Assembly: GCA_018873245.2 (NCBI GenBank)
Contig: JAEMBT020000008.1
Coordinates: 8,896,238-8,960,237, forward strand
From: Archegozetes longisetosus
Taxonomy: Eukaryota > Arthropoda > Arachnida > Sarcoptiformes > Trhypochthoniidae
Reading direction: 5' to 3'
Length of the DNA stretch: 64,000 bases
Under the pieces are notes generated by a model. The model made no database searches. It was given only the letters and a program-made list of their open reading frames with translations, and was not told the origin of the DNA. A program made the position numbers and the translations under genes. Below, one piece after another: positions 37,226 through 48,935 of the stretch. Every line of letters starts with the position of its first letter. The stretch's first letter is position 1.

Positions 37226-38983
37226 GATTAAAAATATTACCGGTATGAATAAATATTCAATGTTATGAGAGTGGCTTTTATATACTGTAACAACTCTTAG
37301 ACTCTAATAATTAACAATTTTATTAATATATAGATTTAATATAATACTCAAAATTGAACTATAATTCGGAGTCTCAGCTCTCCATTTTCCCTTCCCTATC
37401 ACCCTCACTTTGTATACTTTCAGACTACTTGGTAAAAGAATGTTAGAAATACTTTCAGGTTACGTTGCCTCAAAATATCATTCCCAATAGAAGCGGTGTT
37501 TAAACATTCCATCATTAGTATCTCAAAAATTCATTTCCTTTTATAATCAAAATTAACTGAGAATAGTTTTATTTAATATAACAATATTAAATGAAAATTT
37601 AAATTTCCTGATAATTTTGGTAAACTTATAATAGATTTCTATTGTATTTCTAATTAATATTTGATTATATAAAACAAAGATTGAGAAAATTTTAATTGAA
37701 TTTGAAAAAATTTCGTATAAACTTCGATCAAAGTTAGATTAAACATGAAAGCTGACTATTCGAATGCAAACTTTGGCCTAATTTCAATTTTACTTTGAAG
37801 TGAATTCTAACAGGAATTGAAAATGACTAAAATTTGAATCTTTTCAACGAAAAGTGTTCGTCAGAAGTCGTCACCCCTATCAAATCAGGTGACACATATC
37901 GATATAAAGCCTATCACTTGGTGAGCTTAAAACTAATAATCTCAATCCCATGTGAGAAGTCTGGGCCGAGCTGTAAGGCGTAGAATTGCGTAAATGGAAA
38001 ATAGAATTTTGATAATTTTTAATAAATTAACTTCAGAAATAACTTATGAAGAATGCTGCTATTAACTACACACAAGTTGATACGAATTAAAAACGTTTGT
38101 TTTCTGATTTGAATCATTCAGTTTAGAGCAATCAAGAAAAACAATTTTACACATCTCGGTTTCTTATGGCTAAGTATATATAGTACTAGCGTTGACCACC
38201 AGATCATTCCTCTAGATGCTAATAAAGAAATTGATACTGTACGACCTTATATGTTCATGTTATAATAAAATTCAAGAAAGAGTATTATTGGACAAGGTTT
38301 ACTGTTTTCAAAAACACTGAGAATAATAGCGATTAATTTTTAATTCATTTAACACTGCAAATAATGCTTCCCTTGCACTAATATCATGGCCTTTAATAGT
38401 AGTATTACATTTTGAACAAGATTTATCTATTTGAGTTTGGTTGAATATGAAAATCTTATCTTGATCAGATCATTGTTTCGAACGGAGTTTCCAATTTGCT
38501 GTGCCAAACTTTACCTTATTTTGTATCTTTATGAAATATAATTTAATTTCTCATATATTGATCAAATTTCGGGAGCATAAAAGGCTGCACATTTTTGGTT
38601 CAAAATAATACCTAATCATCATTATATGCAACAAAATCATTCGCCGCATATATGTTAAAATAATATATTAAGTTTTAATTTGTTATTAAGTGATCTGACG
38701 CCAGGCGCTCGCGCTTACGCTCGAGAATATAATCTTCGCGTTCGCGCTTACGCTCAGCTCAATTTGGATGCTCGGCACTCCTTCTCAATACCGAGTGCCT
38801 TCCGCCCAATTGTGTTCCGTCACGTCTTTCAGCATTACCTTTTGAACAAAAATTTGTCATTGAATTCAGGAGAGGCAAGAATCGTCATTTATAAGTATCA
38901 TAAATTATCATCTTGAACTTCATTAGACAGAATAGTCGTTTAATTAACATTGCTTCAAATTATTTTCTGGCTGTTTAATTGTT

Positions 38984-40356
38984 ATGGATTTGCCAATTTT
39001 TGAAATCGTGAAGTCTCAGAAAGGTCATGAAAAAATAAATTTTAATGGTTTCTTAATGACAAAAGACAAAAAACGCAATGATTTGTACTATTGGAATTGC
39101 GATAAAAAAGATTGCTAGATTGTAACGGGAGAGCTACAACAATCTTGATCGGTAATGCTCATCGCTTGAGAAATTCATCTGAGCACAATCATTCAGCAAA
39201 TGCAAGTCGAGCTGAAATTTTCAAAGCGAATCATAACTTGAAACAAATTGCAAGAAACACGAACGATCAACCTGTTCAGGTTGTCCAAAATGTATTGGCC
39301 CAAACAAATCGAGAGATAAGACCCTGTCTGCCATCTCGAAACGCAATGAGGCAGAAAGTGAAAAGAGTGAGAAGAGAAGGTCTACCAGTTGAGCCGAATT
39401 CCCTGAATACATTAAATGGTAAACTTTTGTGGTGCAAACAAGCAAATCTTGTGAATTTAAGAAACGCCAACTTCTGGATAATGGATGGAACCTTTAAAAC
39501 TGTTCCAACAATCTTTAAGCAATTATATACAATTCATGCTACGGTTGGGGGACCTGCTAATTCCACTGTTTTACCACTTCTTTATGCGCTCATGACCTCT
39601 AAAAGTGAAGAACTTTATGACAGATTATTCGAAGAATTAAATGATCTTGCTAATCAAAATAATTTAGAACTCCGTCCAGATTTTGTACTTACTGATTTTG
39701 AAAAAGCTGCAATGAACGCTGTCAGTAACCAATTCCTGGGAGTTCAGAACAAAGCCTGTCATTTTCATCTCGCTCAATCTACTTATAGAAAAATTCAGAA
39801 TGCTCACTTGACCACAAGATATGGAACAGATCAAAACTTTAGTCTGATGATGAGACAGCTTACTGCATTAGCATTTCTGAGTCCTTCAGAAATTCCAAAA
39901 GCATTTGATCAATTAAAAGCCGTAATGCCAGATGAAGCCCTTGAAGTAGTTAATTGGTTTGAGGAAAATTACGTTCATGGTCGTGTAAGAGCTCAACTTA
40001 GAAATGGAAATGTCAAAAGATACCCGCCCCTTTATCCTCCTGAAATATGGTCAATTTGTGATAATGTTGAGTTGGGTTTTCCAAGAACCCAAAATAAAGT
40101 CGAAGCTTGGCATCGTCGTTTAGAAACTCTGGTTGGTCGTAAACACGTTGGTTTATTTTAAATCATTAATGAAATTAAAAAAGAACAAAGCGAGGTTGAA
40201 TGCGAAATCGAGAGGTTGAATCGGGGCCAACCTCCTCAAAGTAAAAGTAGAGACAATGACAGGCGAGAGCGATGCTTAAAAGTAATTATGGAAAATAGAA
40301 CGAGCACCCATACACTCGATTTCCTCAGAGGAATCGCTCATAATCTTACATTATAA
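38984..40356 (+). pseudogene. MULE-B transposase with FLYWCH finger, frameshift and stop
   Basis: ATG at 38984 opens a FLYWCH finger (GFLMTKD, LYYWNCDKKDC), then a one-base shift at about 39110 moves to the frame carrying NGRATTIL and SSEHNHS. The transposase core follows: WIMDGTFK, VLTDFEKAA, CHFHLAQS and NKVEAWHRR, so the catalytic residues are present. An in-frame TAA at 40159-40161 interrupts KHVGLF; the same frame continues with IINEIKKEQ to FLRGIAHNLTL and ends at 40356. About 455 codons in all. The paralogue ends of MULE-C (SIAHNLSF) support the true C-terminus. Confidence 0.87.
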
Positions 40357-41157
40357 ATAATTTTGATCTTTGTAAATATTGTTCTTTCAATTAAGAAAAT
40401 AACACTTAAAAATTAAAAAAAGTATAAAAAAACCAAAAAAATACAAAAAATACAAAAAATTATAAAAAATAAAACAAAATAAAAGTGCAATAAAATATAA
40501 AAACCAAAAAAAATACAAAAAAATATAATACAAAAAAACAAAAAAATCTTAGTATTGTACAGTTTATTACTAGTTTATTTGGGATACTCGTTCACCAACC
40601 TCCTCGCGGTTATTTGATTGTCGGTCTTTTGATTGTCGGTCTTTTGACCCAAACCCTTCCAATTTATATGTTAAGATTCAATGACTTCATTCAATACTAA
40701 ATCATATCTTCGTTGATAAAATATTATTCTATTTCCAATAAAATTTTCTAGATGAAAAGATAATTTTCTAAGTGGAAATAACTCCTTCTGAACCCTTACC
40801 AAATTTTTTAAGTCTTGAAAATCTCTTCTATGGTTGATTGTTTGGAAAAATAATACTATAAGTAATTTAATCAAATATGATAAATTCAATCTTTAAGAAT
40901 CGAGGAGTTTTAAAATTTTTTTTCGATAGATTATAATTTTTAAGTTTAAGATTTTTGCCACTATCACTACTAAGAATTTAGAAAATTAAGCATTCAAATT
41001 AATATTTTGTTTTTTATTATTAAATACTATTGTTAATATTTCTAAGGTTAGGTGTCAAAAATGTATGTGGATTATAGAACTTATTTCCTATGTGAAATAA
41101 CTTTATATTGATACACATATAGGCTTAATGTTTGAAAATTTTTATATAAAAATGCAA

Positions 41158-41373
41158 AATGGCTGTGCAAGCTAACACAAACATGAGAGCGAGATAGGGG
41201 AACCGAAGGGGTTACCTTTATTAGTGGACTTTAGCCACTGAGAAAAGGCAAAACTCGCTCTGTTTACGGGCAGCGATTTGCATACCCGAACCCGTAGGAC
41301 CGCTGAGCAGGCGTTGTTGGGTGATTCCCCTATTTGCTAACATAGTGGCCAACTATGCACAGCAATATTGTGA
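41158..41373. repeat. GC-rich hairpin element inside MULE-A
   Basis: GGCTGTGCA, GCTAAC and CGAGATAGGGGAA are answered by TTCCCCTATT, GCTAAC and TGCACAGC further on. Part of the inner order is inverted, so a long stem can form. The interior is GC-rich compared with its surroundings. No coding sequence or known RNA gene is recognised. Confidence 0.45.
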
Positions 41374-41520
41374 GATCAAAAACAGATCTTTGTTTTCGAT
41401 CTCACAGTATTCAGGTCATTTAAACAATGCCCTACTTTCTTGCCCATCATTGTAGCCTAAGGGCACAAACTGACCACTGGATGTAGGGCAGGGCTGTTTG
41501 TGTCCTCTTTTCTTTAAATA

Positions 41521-41880
41521 CAAATTCTAAAGAAAATTTTCTAGAAGAGTAACGAGGTCACCAACGTGTCCTCAATTAGTAGTTGGTCAGTTAGTGACCA
41601 ACAATAGATATTTCTAGAAAATTTTCCATTGATACGTCAACAGCTCCTGGTCCTATATAAAGGAGTGGGGAGACTCTTACTCTTCACTTCCCAAACTCTT
41701 CAGATTGAGTGATCTCTGAAAGTAACCAACACTTACAGTAATAGTGTGGGTTTTAAAATCCAAACTTTTCAATACTCAAATCTTTTAATTTGTATAAACC
41801 TTTCTTTTCATAAATAAACTTTTGATTTTCTTTAAAACTGTGTGTAAGTTTAAATTGTCGAACTCTGCAGAGAACAAATT
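41521..41880 (+). promoter_or_regulatory. Promoter-like block with heat-shock-type elements (possible solo LTR)
   Basis: Two TTCTAGAA motifs (41539-41546 and 41612-41619), each extended by nearby GAA/TTC units, precede TATATAAAGG (about 41654), and an AATAAA lies at about 41813. The arrangement resembles heat-shock promoters and also LTRs that use them. No coding sequence follows before the MULE-A end. An LTR remnant or a captured host promoter are both possible. Confidence 0.45.
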
Positions 41881-42214
41881 CAAAATAAACCTCTGCAATA
41901 TTATATACTCACTATTCGTTTATAACAGTTATAAAAGTGCTTTATTTATTTCGTACAGTTTGTATTAGCTGTAACTTTTTTAGCTCTTTTGGATTAGCTG
42001 TTTTAGTCTAGCTATTCTGTTTTAGCTGATTTTACTTAGCTTTTTAAGCTTAGCGGTTTTTGTTTAGCTAATTTTGTTTAGATGTTTTTGTTTTAGCTGT
42101 TATTTTTTAGCTGTTTTGACTCCATACGGTCTTTATCTACATAATTATTATATCGACATTAAATACAGTCTTAAGATATGAAATTCCTGTTTTCACTGAT
42201 TCCATCTAATATTT

Positions 42215-42648
42215 AGATACAGTCTCTATCTTTTAAGTCTCATTGATAATATTGCTGTAGTATTCTCACAATGAAAATCTAATTGGTTTGTATCTGACTA
42301 AACGCTTCACTTTAATTAATAAATGATTCTAAATATATCTTTCAATAGTCATGCTAGGCGGGTTAAAAAATTCAATTATGGGTTGGGCGGATTCAAGTTG
42401 GCTCGAGAATACGACGAGCGAGCTAGCCCGTCAATTTCTCCAACTTGCAGACCACTACTCCAGAACGCTTAATGAGGAATAAAAATATTCACTAATAGAA
42501 AGTCTTGAAATGCAATATTGATTATATTCCCTACAATATTAGCCATTATCTGATTGAAATCTTTTATTAGAAAAATATGAGAAAAATTGAGATATAAACA
42601 AAAGAAAAATGCGCCAATTAATTAATTGATGATACAAAATAACGTTTA
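42215..42648. other. Spacer between the nested elements and the DD37E element
   Basis: Nothing assigned. A GC-richer patch at about 42355-42475 (GCGGGTTGGGCGGATTC type) is unexplained. Confidence 0.4.
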
Positions 42649-42650
42649 TA

Positions 42651-43935
42651 AGGGGTGTCCGGTAAGTAATTGGACTGACTTTAATGCTAACGCGCACTGT
42701 AAGTGCTGGTTCTCACTGTTATGAATGTATTCGATTCGTAGAATACTCGTTCTATTTTGATATTCTATAAATTTATTTATTGATAATTACTCCTGAAGAC
42801 AATGAATAGAGTTGAAAGACAAGCTTTTGCTAAAAGAGTTGTGCATTTCTATACAAACATTTCTAATTTCAATAAAGATCAAACAGTTAAGCACTTCTTG
42901 AGCGAAGGACATCGAAGATCAACTTTATACGCAATAATCAAAAGATATGAGGTTTCGGGAACCGCTGATTTCAAGCCTTTACCTGGTCGTAGGCGTTCGG
43001 TTTCAACTGATAAAATGACCAAAAAGATGGTTAAACTTTTTAAATCAGAGCCTATGATTTCTGTTAGAAATGCGAGTTCAAGACTCAATATCAAGAAATC
43101 AACTCTTGGTGACATGAAATTGAGAAGTGGTATTAAGTCCGCCAAATGTCAATTGGCCCCAAAGTATACTAAAGACCAGCTTAAAAGAGCAAAAACAAAT
43201 TGTATCGCAGTTCTATTCGCAAAACTTTAATCCTTGACGATGAAACATATGTGATGTGCGATCCAAAGAATATTCCGGGAAATAACTTTTACCATTTCGT
43301 TGATAAAGATAAAATTGATGATAAAATACGTTTTAAACCCAAAGAGAAGTTTTCGAAGAAGTTTCTGGTCTGGCAGGCCATTGATGATTGCGGTCATGTT
43401 TCGGAGCCATACATAAAGATCGGTTCAATGAAGGCTGAAGAGTATAGAACTCAATGTTTAGAAAAAAGGCTTAAACCATTTATCAATAAATATCATAAAC
43501 ATAAAGATATATTGTTTTGGCCCGATTTGGCCACTATTCACTATCAGAAAGATGTCCAGCATTGGATGCAAAACAATGACTTGACTTTTGTTACGAAAAT
43601 TGACAACGCGCCGAACGTACCTCAAGCAAGACCTATCGAAAGATTTTGGGCGTTTTGCAAGACTGAGTACAGGAAACGATCCAAACCACCGAAAAGTCTT
43701 AGAGGCTTCAAGACTATTTGGAGAAATATATCTCAAAAGTGCACACACTCTTATGGCTAGCGTTCGAAAGAAACTCAAACAAATCGGTGATAAGGGGCCT
43801 TTCGAACCACTTAAAAAGCATAAGTAAATTCAATTATAAATGTATTTCAACCATAAAAAATTTCATTAAAAAATGTTTAGTAGTTCAAAAGTTATTGATC
43901 TTCAAACTCAGTCCAATTACTTACCGGACACCCCT
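42651..43935. mobile_element. Tc1-like DD37E transposon, complete ends
   Basis: TA duplications at 42649-42650 and 43936-43937. The inverted ends AGGGGTGTCCGGTAAGTAAT and its complement match over at least 25 bases, continuing into TGGACT. The 1285 bp length is normal for the group. The transposase it carries has frameshifts. Confidence 0.93.
42802..43827 (+). pseudogene. DD37E (ITm family) transposase, two frameshifts
   Basis: The first frame (42802-43230) encodes a helix-turn-helix N-terminal part (KRVVHFYTN, HRRSTLYAIIKRYEVSG, PGRRRSVSTDKM). The second (43200-43760) carries the catalytic core: LILDDETY (first Asp), LFWPDLATIHY (second Asp) and QARPIERFWAFCK (Glu), with 37 residues between the last two, which defines DD37E. 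The last residues continue in the first frame to 43827 (KKLKQIGDKGPFEPLKKHK). The two shifts inactivate it as read. Few other stops are seen, so the insertion is not old. Confidence 0.88.
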
Positions 43936-44099
43936 TATGTTCTTTCTTTATATTTTTCAACAATTTATCACAAATTTAATAATATAAAAATTTATGAAAT
44001 TTTAATATTTTTAAAAATTTTCACACAAAAGTCTGCCAAATTCACAAATACTTTTTAAATCATCCTACATTTATTTAAAAGCTAAATAAGGTTTTGATT

Positions 44100-44590
44100 A
44101 GTGTTATAAAAAGAAAATTTCTAGATTCTTTCTTGAGTAACTTTTTGAAATATTTCTACAATTCAAAAGCATAGAATTTTCTTCCCAATTAAAATATACA
44201 GCGCCTCAGATTCATGTAGAAGTAGAATATTTTAATAGCTGTCTTTAAGTCCTTATGAATAAAATTGCGTATTTTTAGACAAAATAACTTCAAAAATTAA
44301 ATTATACTGCAAACCGGAAAATTATATACGGTATAAATAGTGATTAATGTTAGATAACCATATGTCATTTTTAAAATAATCGTAAGTCTGTGAATTTGAA
44401 TATCAATTAATGAGTGAATAACTTTTGATGATATAAATAATTTTCTACTACTTAACTATGTTTAAATAGGAGATTCATGTTATGCTGTGAGAAATTTACT
44501 TTATCCAAAAGAGGTTCACGGAATTTCTCGATTTTTAAGGAGAAATTATCTCTCGAGAAAGTTTCTTAGAAACTTTCTTTGTACAACACT
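44100..44590. mobile_element. MITE with AGTGTTRTA ends
   Basis: AGTGTTATAAAAAGAAAATT at the left is answered by AACTTTCTTTGTACAACACT at the right. The interior (CAGCGCCTCAGATTCATG) is similar to that of 48444-48935 (GAACCTCAGATTCGCG), so these are diverged copies of one roughly 490 bp non-coding element. Confidence 0.7.
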
Positions 44591-44915
44591 ACTACAAGGC
44601 CTTTGCTCGAAGACTCATTAATTCTTTAAGTTTATTTTTAATTACAAAATTGATTTTATAGCCCATTAAAGAAACTTTTGAAATAGAACATGGCCTATAT
44701 TTAAAACATTACCGCATCAAATATAAAAATTGAACGTATTGATAAAATTATTAGAACTTTAAATATTATTGAAGATTAAAGTTTGACAACATCTGGAATA
44801 ATGAAAGATTGATACAAATTTCCTAAAATTTATAACTATCTAACATTAAATTGAAGAGAAAAACTTAGAATAATTTCAGATAAATTTTTTATCAAAGTAT
44901 TTTTCTAATCTATAG

Positions 44916-45226
44916 GTATTTGCACGAGAAATTTCGATAGATGGTCAGAGCAAAAAACTGCAGGAGATAGAAAATTAGTTTATTTTATTGAATTTTACAT
45001 AAAAAATGGAATTGATGTCAGTTCAATTAATAATCAATGGGCTGATCAAAAAACATTTTTGAATGCTTCAAGTGTCGAACAGTGTAAGATCTAAGGTCTT
45101 GAAACGATTAATATTGAGTTTTGATTGCTGCAGTTTAAAACAGCATTTCACTTCAACCTCATCTTTGATCATCGTTCTAAATGTGTTGTTCTGGAGAGTT
45201 ACCCAAACATTATACAGCAGAAGTAA
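44916..45226 (+). pseudogene. Two orphan exons of an unrecognised gene
   Basis: Segment 44916-45083 has a good acceptor (TTTTTCTAATCTATAG) and donor (GTAAGA) and reads ICTRNFDRWSEQK then DRKLVYFIEFYIKNGIDVSS. It joins in phase, over a 60 bp intron ending TTTAAAACAG, to 45144-45226, which reads FHFNLIFDHRSKCVVLESYP and stops. The sequence is clearly protein-like, but I recognise no family, and no upstream exon was found. It could be the last two exons of a gene broken by the nearby insertions. Confidence 0.45.
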
Positions 45227-47373
45227 TTTTGATTCTCGAAAAGCGGTATGAATTATTTTATTTACAGGTTTATTTTGAATGAAAGTGACTTTCAATTGAA
45301 AGCACACTATCAGATGATTTCAAAAAGGGATAGTATTGAGTTTGAGAGAAGCTTTTCGAAAATAACTGCCATCCCAACTTTGCCCAAGTTCTTTAACTAC
45401 TGAAATTTTTAACTATGAAATTATGAGTATTCCAATTAAGCCATGATTTGGTACTAGATCGCAACAGCGCTTACTTCCATCGATATCTTCTTTCCTCTTG
45501 ACCCAAACATAATCACTTTGGTGACTGGGCTTACGAATGAGCCAAACACGAAAAACCACCAGAGGGTTCCAAGGTTCCAACTACTTTTTCGCCGATTCTA
45601 AAGCCATTTGAAAGCTGGAGCCTGACATTAATATAGGTTAGTGTTTTGAGAAGTTTGGCGATGACGAAAGGCTTTTATTCCTTCGTTTTCATTGAACCAT
45701 ATGATCGTTTAACGTGAATCTTATTTTCCTCTTCTCTACAATTCTCAGAGCAGCAATATTGTTACATTATTTTCGTTTTTTGCTCGGAGCTACCACATTT
45801 TCTTTGTTTTCTTCTTTCAAAGATTCATGTCAATTGCTGGCATATCTTACAAAGCAAACATCTAGCTTTTTATTCAACAATCACTGATCCAATTTGTTGA
45901 CCGTCAAATATTCACTGCAATCCAAGCTCTTGAAATTAATGCAGTTATGGCATTGTTAACTTCTCGAGGTACAGTTCTTTCAATTCTGTCACTTGTTCCC
46001 TTTTTTCATTATCATAAGTTCCATACATTGAAATAATTCGAAATTGATTCAAACACATTAAAACTTAAAAGAACAAAAAATGTTAAACACAAAGTCAGCT
46101 GTTTATGATAACTGATAAAACGAAAAAGCAAGCGATTTCGATGTTTAACTATTGTTTTGAAACTTTGTCAATCAATCCCACTTTGAAAGTATATAGATTT
46201 TTAGATTTAAACTCGGTACACTCATTACCAGTTTTCGCTTTGACCTCCTATCAAAAATCTTTCACAACCCTTTTAATATCGGATAATGCGTTGAAAATAT
46301 AACTATTTCAGCTTATTATAGTAGGATAACATGTAGAAATATTTCCTTAGCTATAATACAGGAACAACGTTAAATATATGAGTATAGAGATGGCGATTAA
46401 TCAGTTTTGAAGTTTAGTTCAATAGCTATTAATAGTTTTGAATAGTTTTTCAATTGAATACATACAGTATGTCATAGCATTTATTCAATGCAATTAATTG
46501 CTAATTCGATATAATATATGATAAAAGGAGCGCAAAATAGTAATTGATTAAAAACTAGGGTAAGAAAAAAATCAGCATACTTTCAGTCTTTAGTGAACAG
46601 CTATTAATAATTTTGCTTAAATTTGTATTCAATTGAAGACGAATTACTTATGTTTTGTTTTCTGTTATCAATCGACAACTCATTATAAGACAGCATTCAT
46701 TATAACAAAGAGTAGGAATAAAAAGGATTCAAATTAGATAATCAAGTCATGTATAACTAAATTTGATTTTTATATTGAATGAAAAAACTTAATTCTTCCC
46801 TTTTTTCAAGTTATCATTAGGTAACTGCACATAATATATTGGGATGAGTTGCACAAAATATTTTTTGACGAATATACAAAATTAAATAAAACAAATTGAT
46901 AATAAACCGATTCCGTTTGTCGGCGCTAAGAGTAGACAATGTAAAACATCGGGTCTCGTCATTGCCATGATTTCTGTTGTCTTCCATTTGATGTGACAGA
47001 AATTAATCTTATGCCGCGGTAACGTATTAAATGATAAATAATCAGCTCTTCGTGAGAATATAGAACCCAACGAATTTGACTTTCGTTTATTGAAGTCATC
47101 GAAGAAGTGTTTGTTCATATTGGATTATTCGTCTCCTACTGTGGAGATACGTCATTCGAAGAGCCACCCGAACCGGTTAACGACATCGAGAAATTCTAAT
47201 TGGTTCCCGGCTCTGAGCCATTGCTACTGAATTTTTATAAATGCTATGACTGATATAGCTGTTATTTTTATTAATCGAGAACAATGGTGACGAACACTTT
47301 GTATGACAGCTTATTAATTGATCATAAAAACTATAGTTCTTTAACATGTTTTGTTTACTACCAATTTCACCAT
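45227..47373. other. Intergenic stretch with unassigned coding-like islands
   Basis: GC-richer islands at 45430-45740 and 46900-47230 have open stretches on both strands. In the second, a plus-strand reading ENIEPNEFDFRLLKSSKKCL (about 47055-47115) competes with a minus-strand ORF (46882-47118). I cannot choose between them or name a protein. Confidence 0.35.
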
Positions 47374-47375
47374 TA

Positions 47376-47871
47376 CGAGGGGTGATCAATAAGTTCATAG
47401 CCTGACATTAGAAGGAATTGAAATACGGAGAATCTCAGCTAGGGTTAATGAACAGCACTCCTTTTATGTAATCTATACCAAGTTTGATATGAATAGGCCC
47501 ATTAGTTTAGTCTCTATTGACATTTGAGTGAGGTAAGATCGTGTGTACTTGAAAAGTGGAGAAAACTGAGCTGAGCGCTATTATCATTTACAAAAAGAAC
47601 ATGACTCCATTGAAAATTCACACTGATATGGTGAATGTCATGTCGGTGTGAGTTTCCAACAACCACCATCTTTTCATCTGATAAAAAGCTAATGGAAGCT
47701 GCGAGCGAGTGGATTGAGCCGAAAGAAAATGCTTTTCTGTAGGGATTAGGCACTACAGCATTGACTTATAGTGTATATTTGTCAAATGAGATCATGTTGA
47801 AAATAAAATGATCCTGTATTTCGAATTTGTTTCCTTCCATATCGGGATAAGAACTTATTGATCACTCCTCC
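47376..47871. mobile_element. Mariner-type element, deleted
   Basis: TA flanks (47374-47375, 47872-47873) and inverted ends GAGGGGTGATCAATAAGTTC and GAACTTATTGATCACTCCTC. Plus-strand remnants at about 47560-47640 read VEKTELSAIIIYKKNMTPLK and IHTDMVNVMSV, like the N-terminus of mariner transposases, followed by stops. The DDD core is missing. Confidence 0.8.
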
Positions 47872-48183
47872 TATTTCCTATAAACTACTTGTTCACAGAA
47901 ATATAGCAATATTTTTCTGTCAGAAGCTTTTTTTAACATTTTTTATGACTGCTAGTTATCATCTCTTTTTCTATCTATCTATTGATTCGAATTTTCTTAT
48001 CAGACATTAAACTTAATCGAAAAATTGATTGCGCAAGAGATTGTTGTCAATCAATTGACAATAAATATGTAATTTTATATTATGTTTTTAGTTTTAGTAG
48101 AAGTTTCATTAAGTACGAAGGTTAATAAAGCTATCATACTCAGGATCATATTAAAAGTAAAGATGTTGTTGATAGCAAAAAAT

Positions 48184-48262
48184 ACAGGATGATTCAGGCT
48201 ATTGTGCACTCTTGTATTATATTAATTACAAAAGTGTAAAAAATAGCCTGGATCACCTTCTA
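48184..48262. mobile_element. Tiny MITE
   Basis: ATGATTCAGGCTATT and AATAGCCTGGATCA form the arms of an 80 bp inverted repeat. TA-like flanks are present. Confidence 0.6.
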
Positions 48263-48443
48263 CAAGTAGTGAAGTGGATAGTCTAAACTTAGATTAAGAG
48301 CATACTGTTATCTTCAGGTTGTATGTATATTTCATTGTTTTAAGCAACTTGAATATAGAATAACTTAAGCATCTTAAATCTTAAGGCGATCGGTATACTT
48401 TTATAATAGATATTGACTTCATATTTAAATAAACGGTAAGGAT

Positions 48444-48935
48444 AGTGTTTGAAAGCTTATAGAAGGTATGTTTTGACGGGAAAAATTCTAGAAATTTTTT
48501 CTATAAATATTTTTATGGATCAGAAAATTACTCCCATTGAAATATAATGAACCTCAGATTCGCGAAACAAAATAAAATGTATTTTAACAGAGATTTTTAA
48601 GATTTTAAGAATAAAATACATAACTAAAAATTAGATGAAATCAGAACAGATCAGAAATTTTCAAATAAGAAAGTAAATATTTTTTTGTTATAAGTAATTA
48701 CTTTTTAACAACTATTTGTATTTTTTACAATGATTATGAAGAATAAATTATCGGGCCTGACTATTATTTAATGAGTTTTAATAATGTTAAAATTTGTAAT
48801 TACTTAGTTTGTTCTGTTAGGAGGTTCATGCAAGGCTATAAAAGGTTCATATCTTTCAATGGGAGATTCAAAAATTCTCGATTTTTGATGAGAAACTGTT
48901 ACTGGAATAAGTTTCAAGGAATTTTCTACAACACC
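48444..48935. mobile_element. MITE abutting the 3' end of the ankyrin gene
   Basis: AGTGTTTGAAAGC at the left and TTTTCTACAACACC at the right match the ends of the 44100-44590 element, and the interiors also match. The stop codon of the ankyrin gene (48926-48928, minus strand) lies within the right terminal repeat. Confidence 0.6.

Larger units (their letters stand above)
37065..40656. mobile_element. MULE-B, Mutator-like element nested in MULE-A
   Basis: Ends GGGTTTGGGTC and GACCCAAACCC are perfect inverted repeats. The flanking direct repeat TCCAATTT (37057-37064 and 40658-40665; 9 bp with one mismatch) is the target duplication. The left end continues as about ten copies of a 15-17 bp word AAAAGACCGACAATC (37077-37225), while the right end has only three. 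The transposase is on the plus strand with its C-terminus near the right end, the same layout as MULE-A in mirror image. A-rich low complexity fills 40390-40555. Confidence 0.9.
34944..42128. mobile_element. MULE-A, Mutator-like element with word-array ends (contains MULE-B)
   Basis: Perfect 10 bp target duplications GTCTTTATCT lie at 34934-34943 and 42129-42138. The left end is GGTTCTATGTCAAAACAGC; the right end in complement is CGTATGGAGTCAAAACAGC. Both ends continue as arrays of a short word around AGCTAA (34957-35070 and about 41965-42118). The transposase lies on the minus strand at 35240-36550, its C-terminus nearest the left end. Without MULE-B it is about 3.6 kb. An LTR-like segment lies inside at 41.3-41.9 kb. 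Confidence 0.9.
34503..42214. mobile_element. Palindromic element split by MULE-A
   Basis: The left arm 34503-34690 and the right arm 34850-34943 plus 42139-42214 are inverted copies. Matching blocks are ATTAGATGGGATCAGTGAAA with its complement at about 42190-42214, and CATATTCGCCTCCCGTCTGG with CCAGACGGGGGCGAATATG at 34917-34935. Joining across MULE-A restores one uninterrupted arm, which shows that MULE-A landed inside this element. Without the insertion it is about 520 bp, with no coding sequence. Confidence 0.8.
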
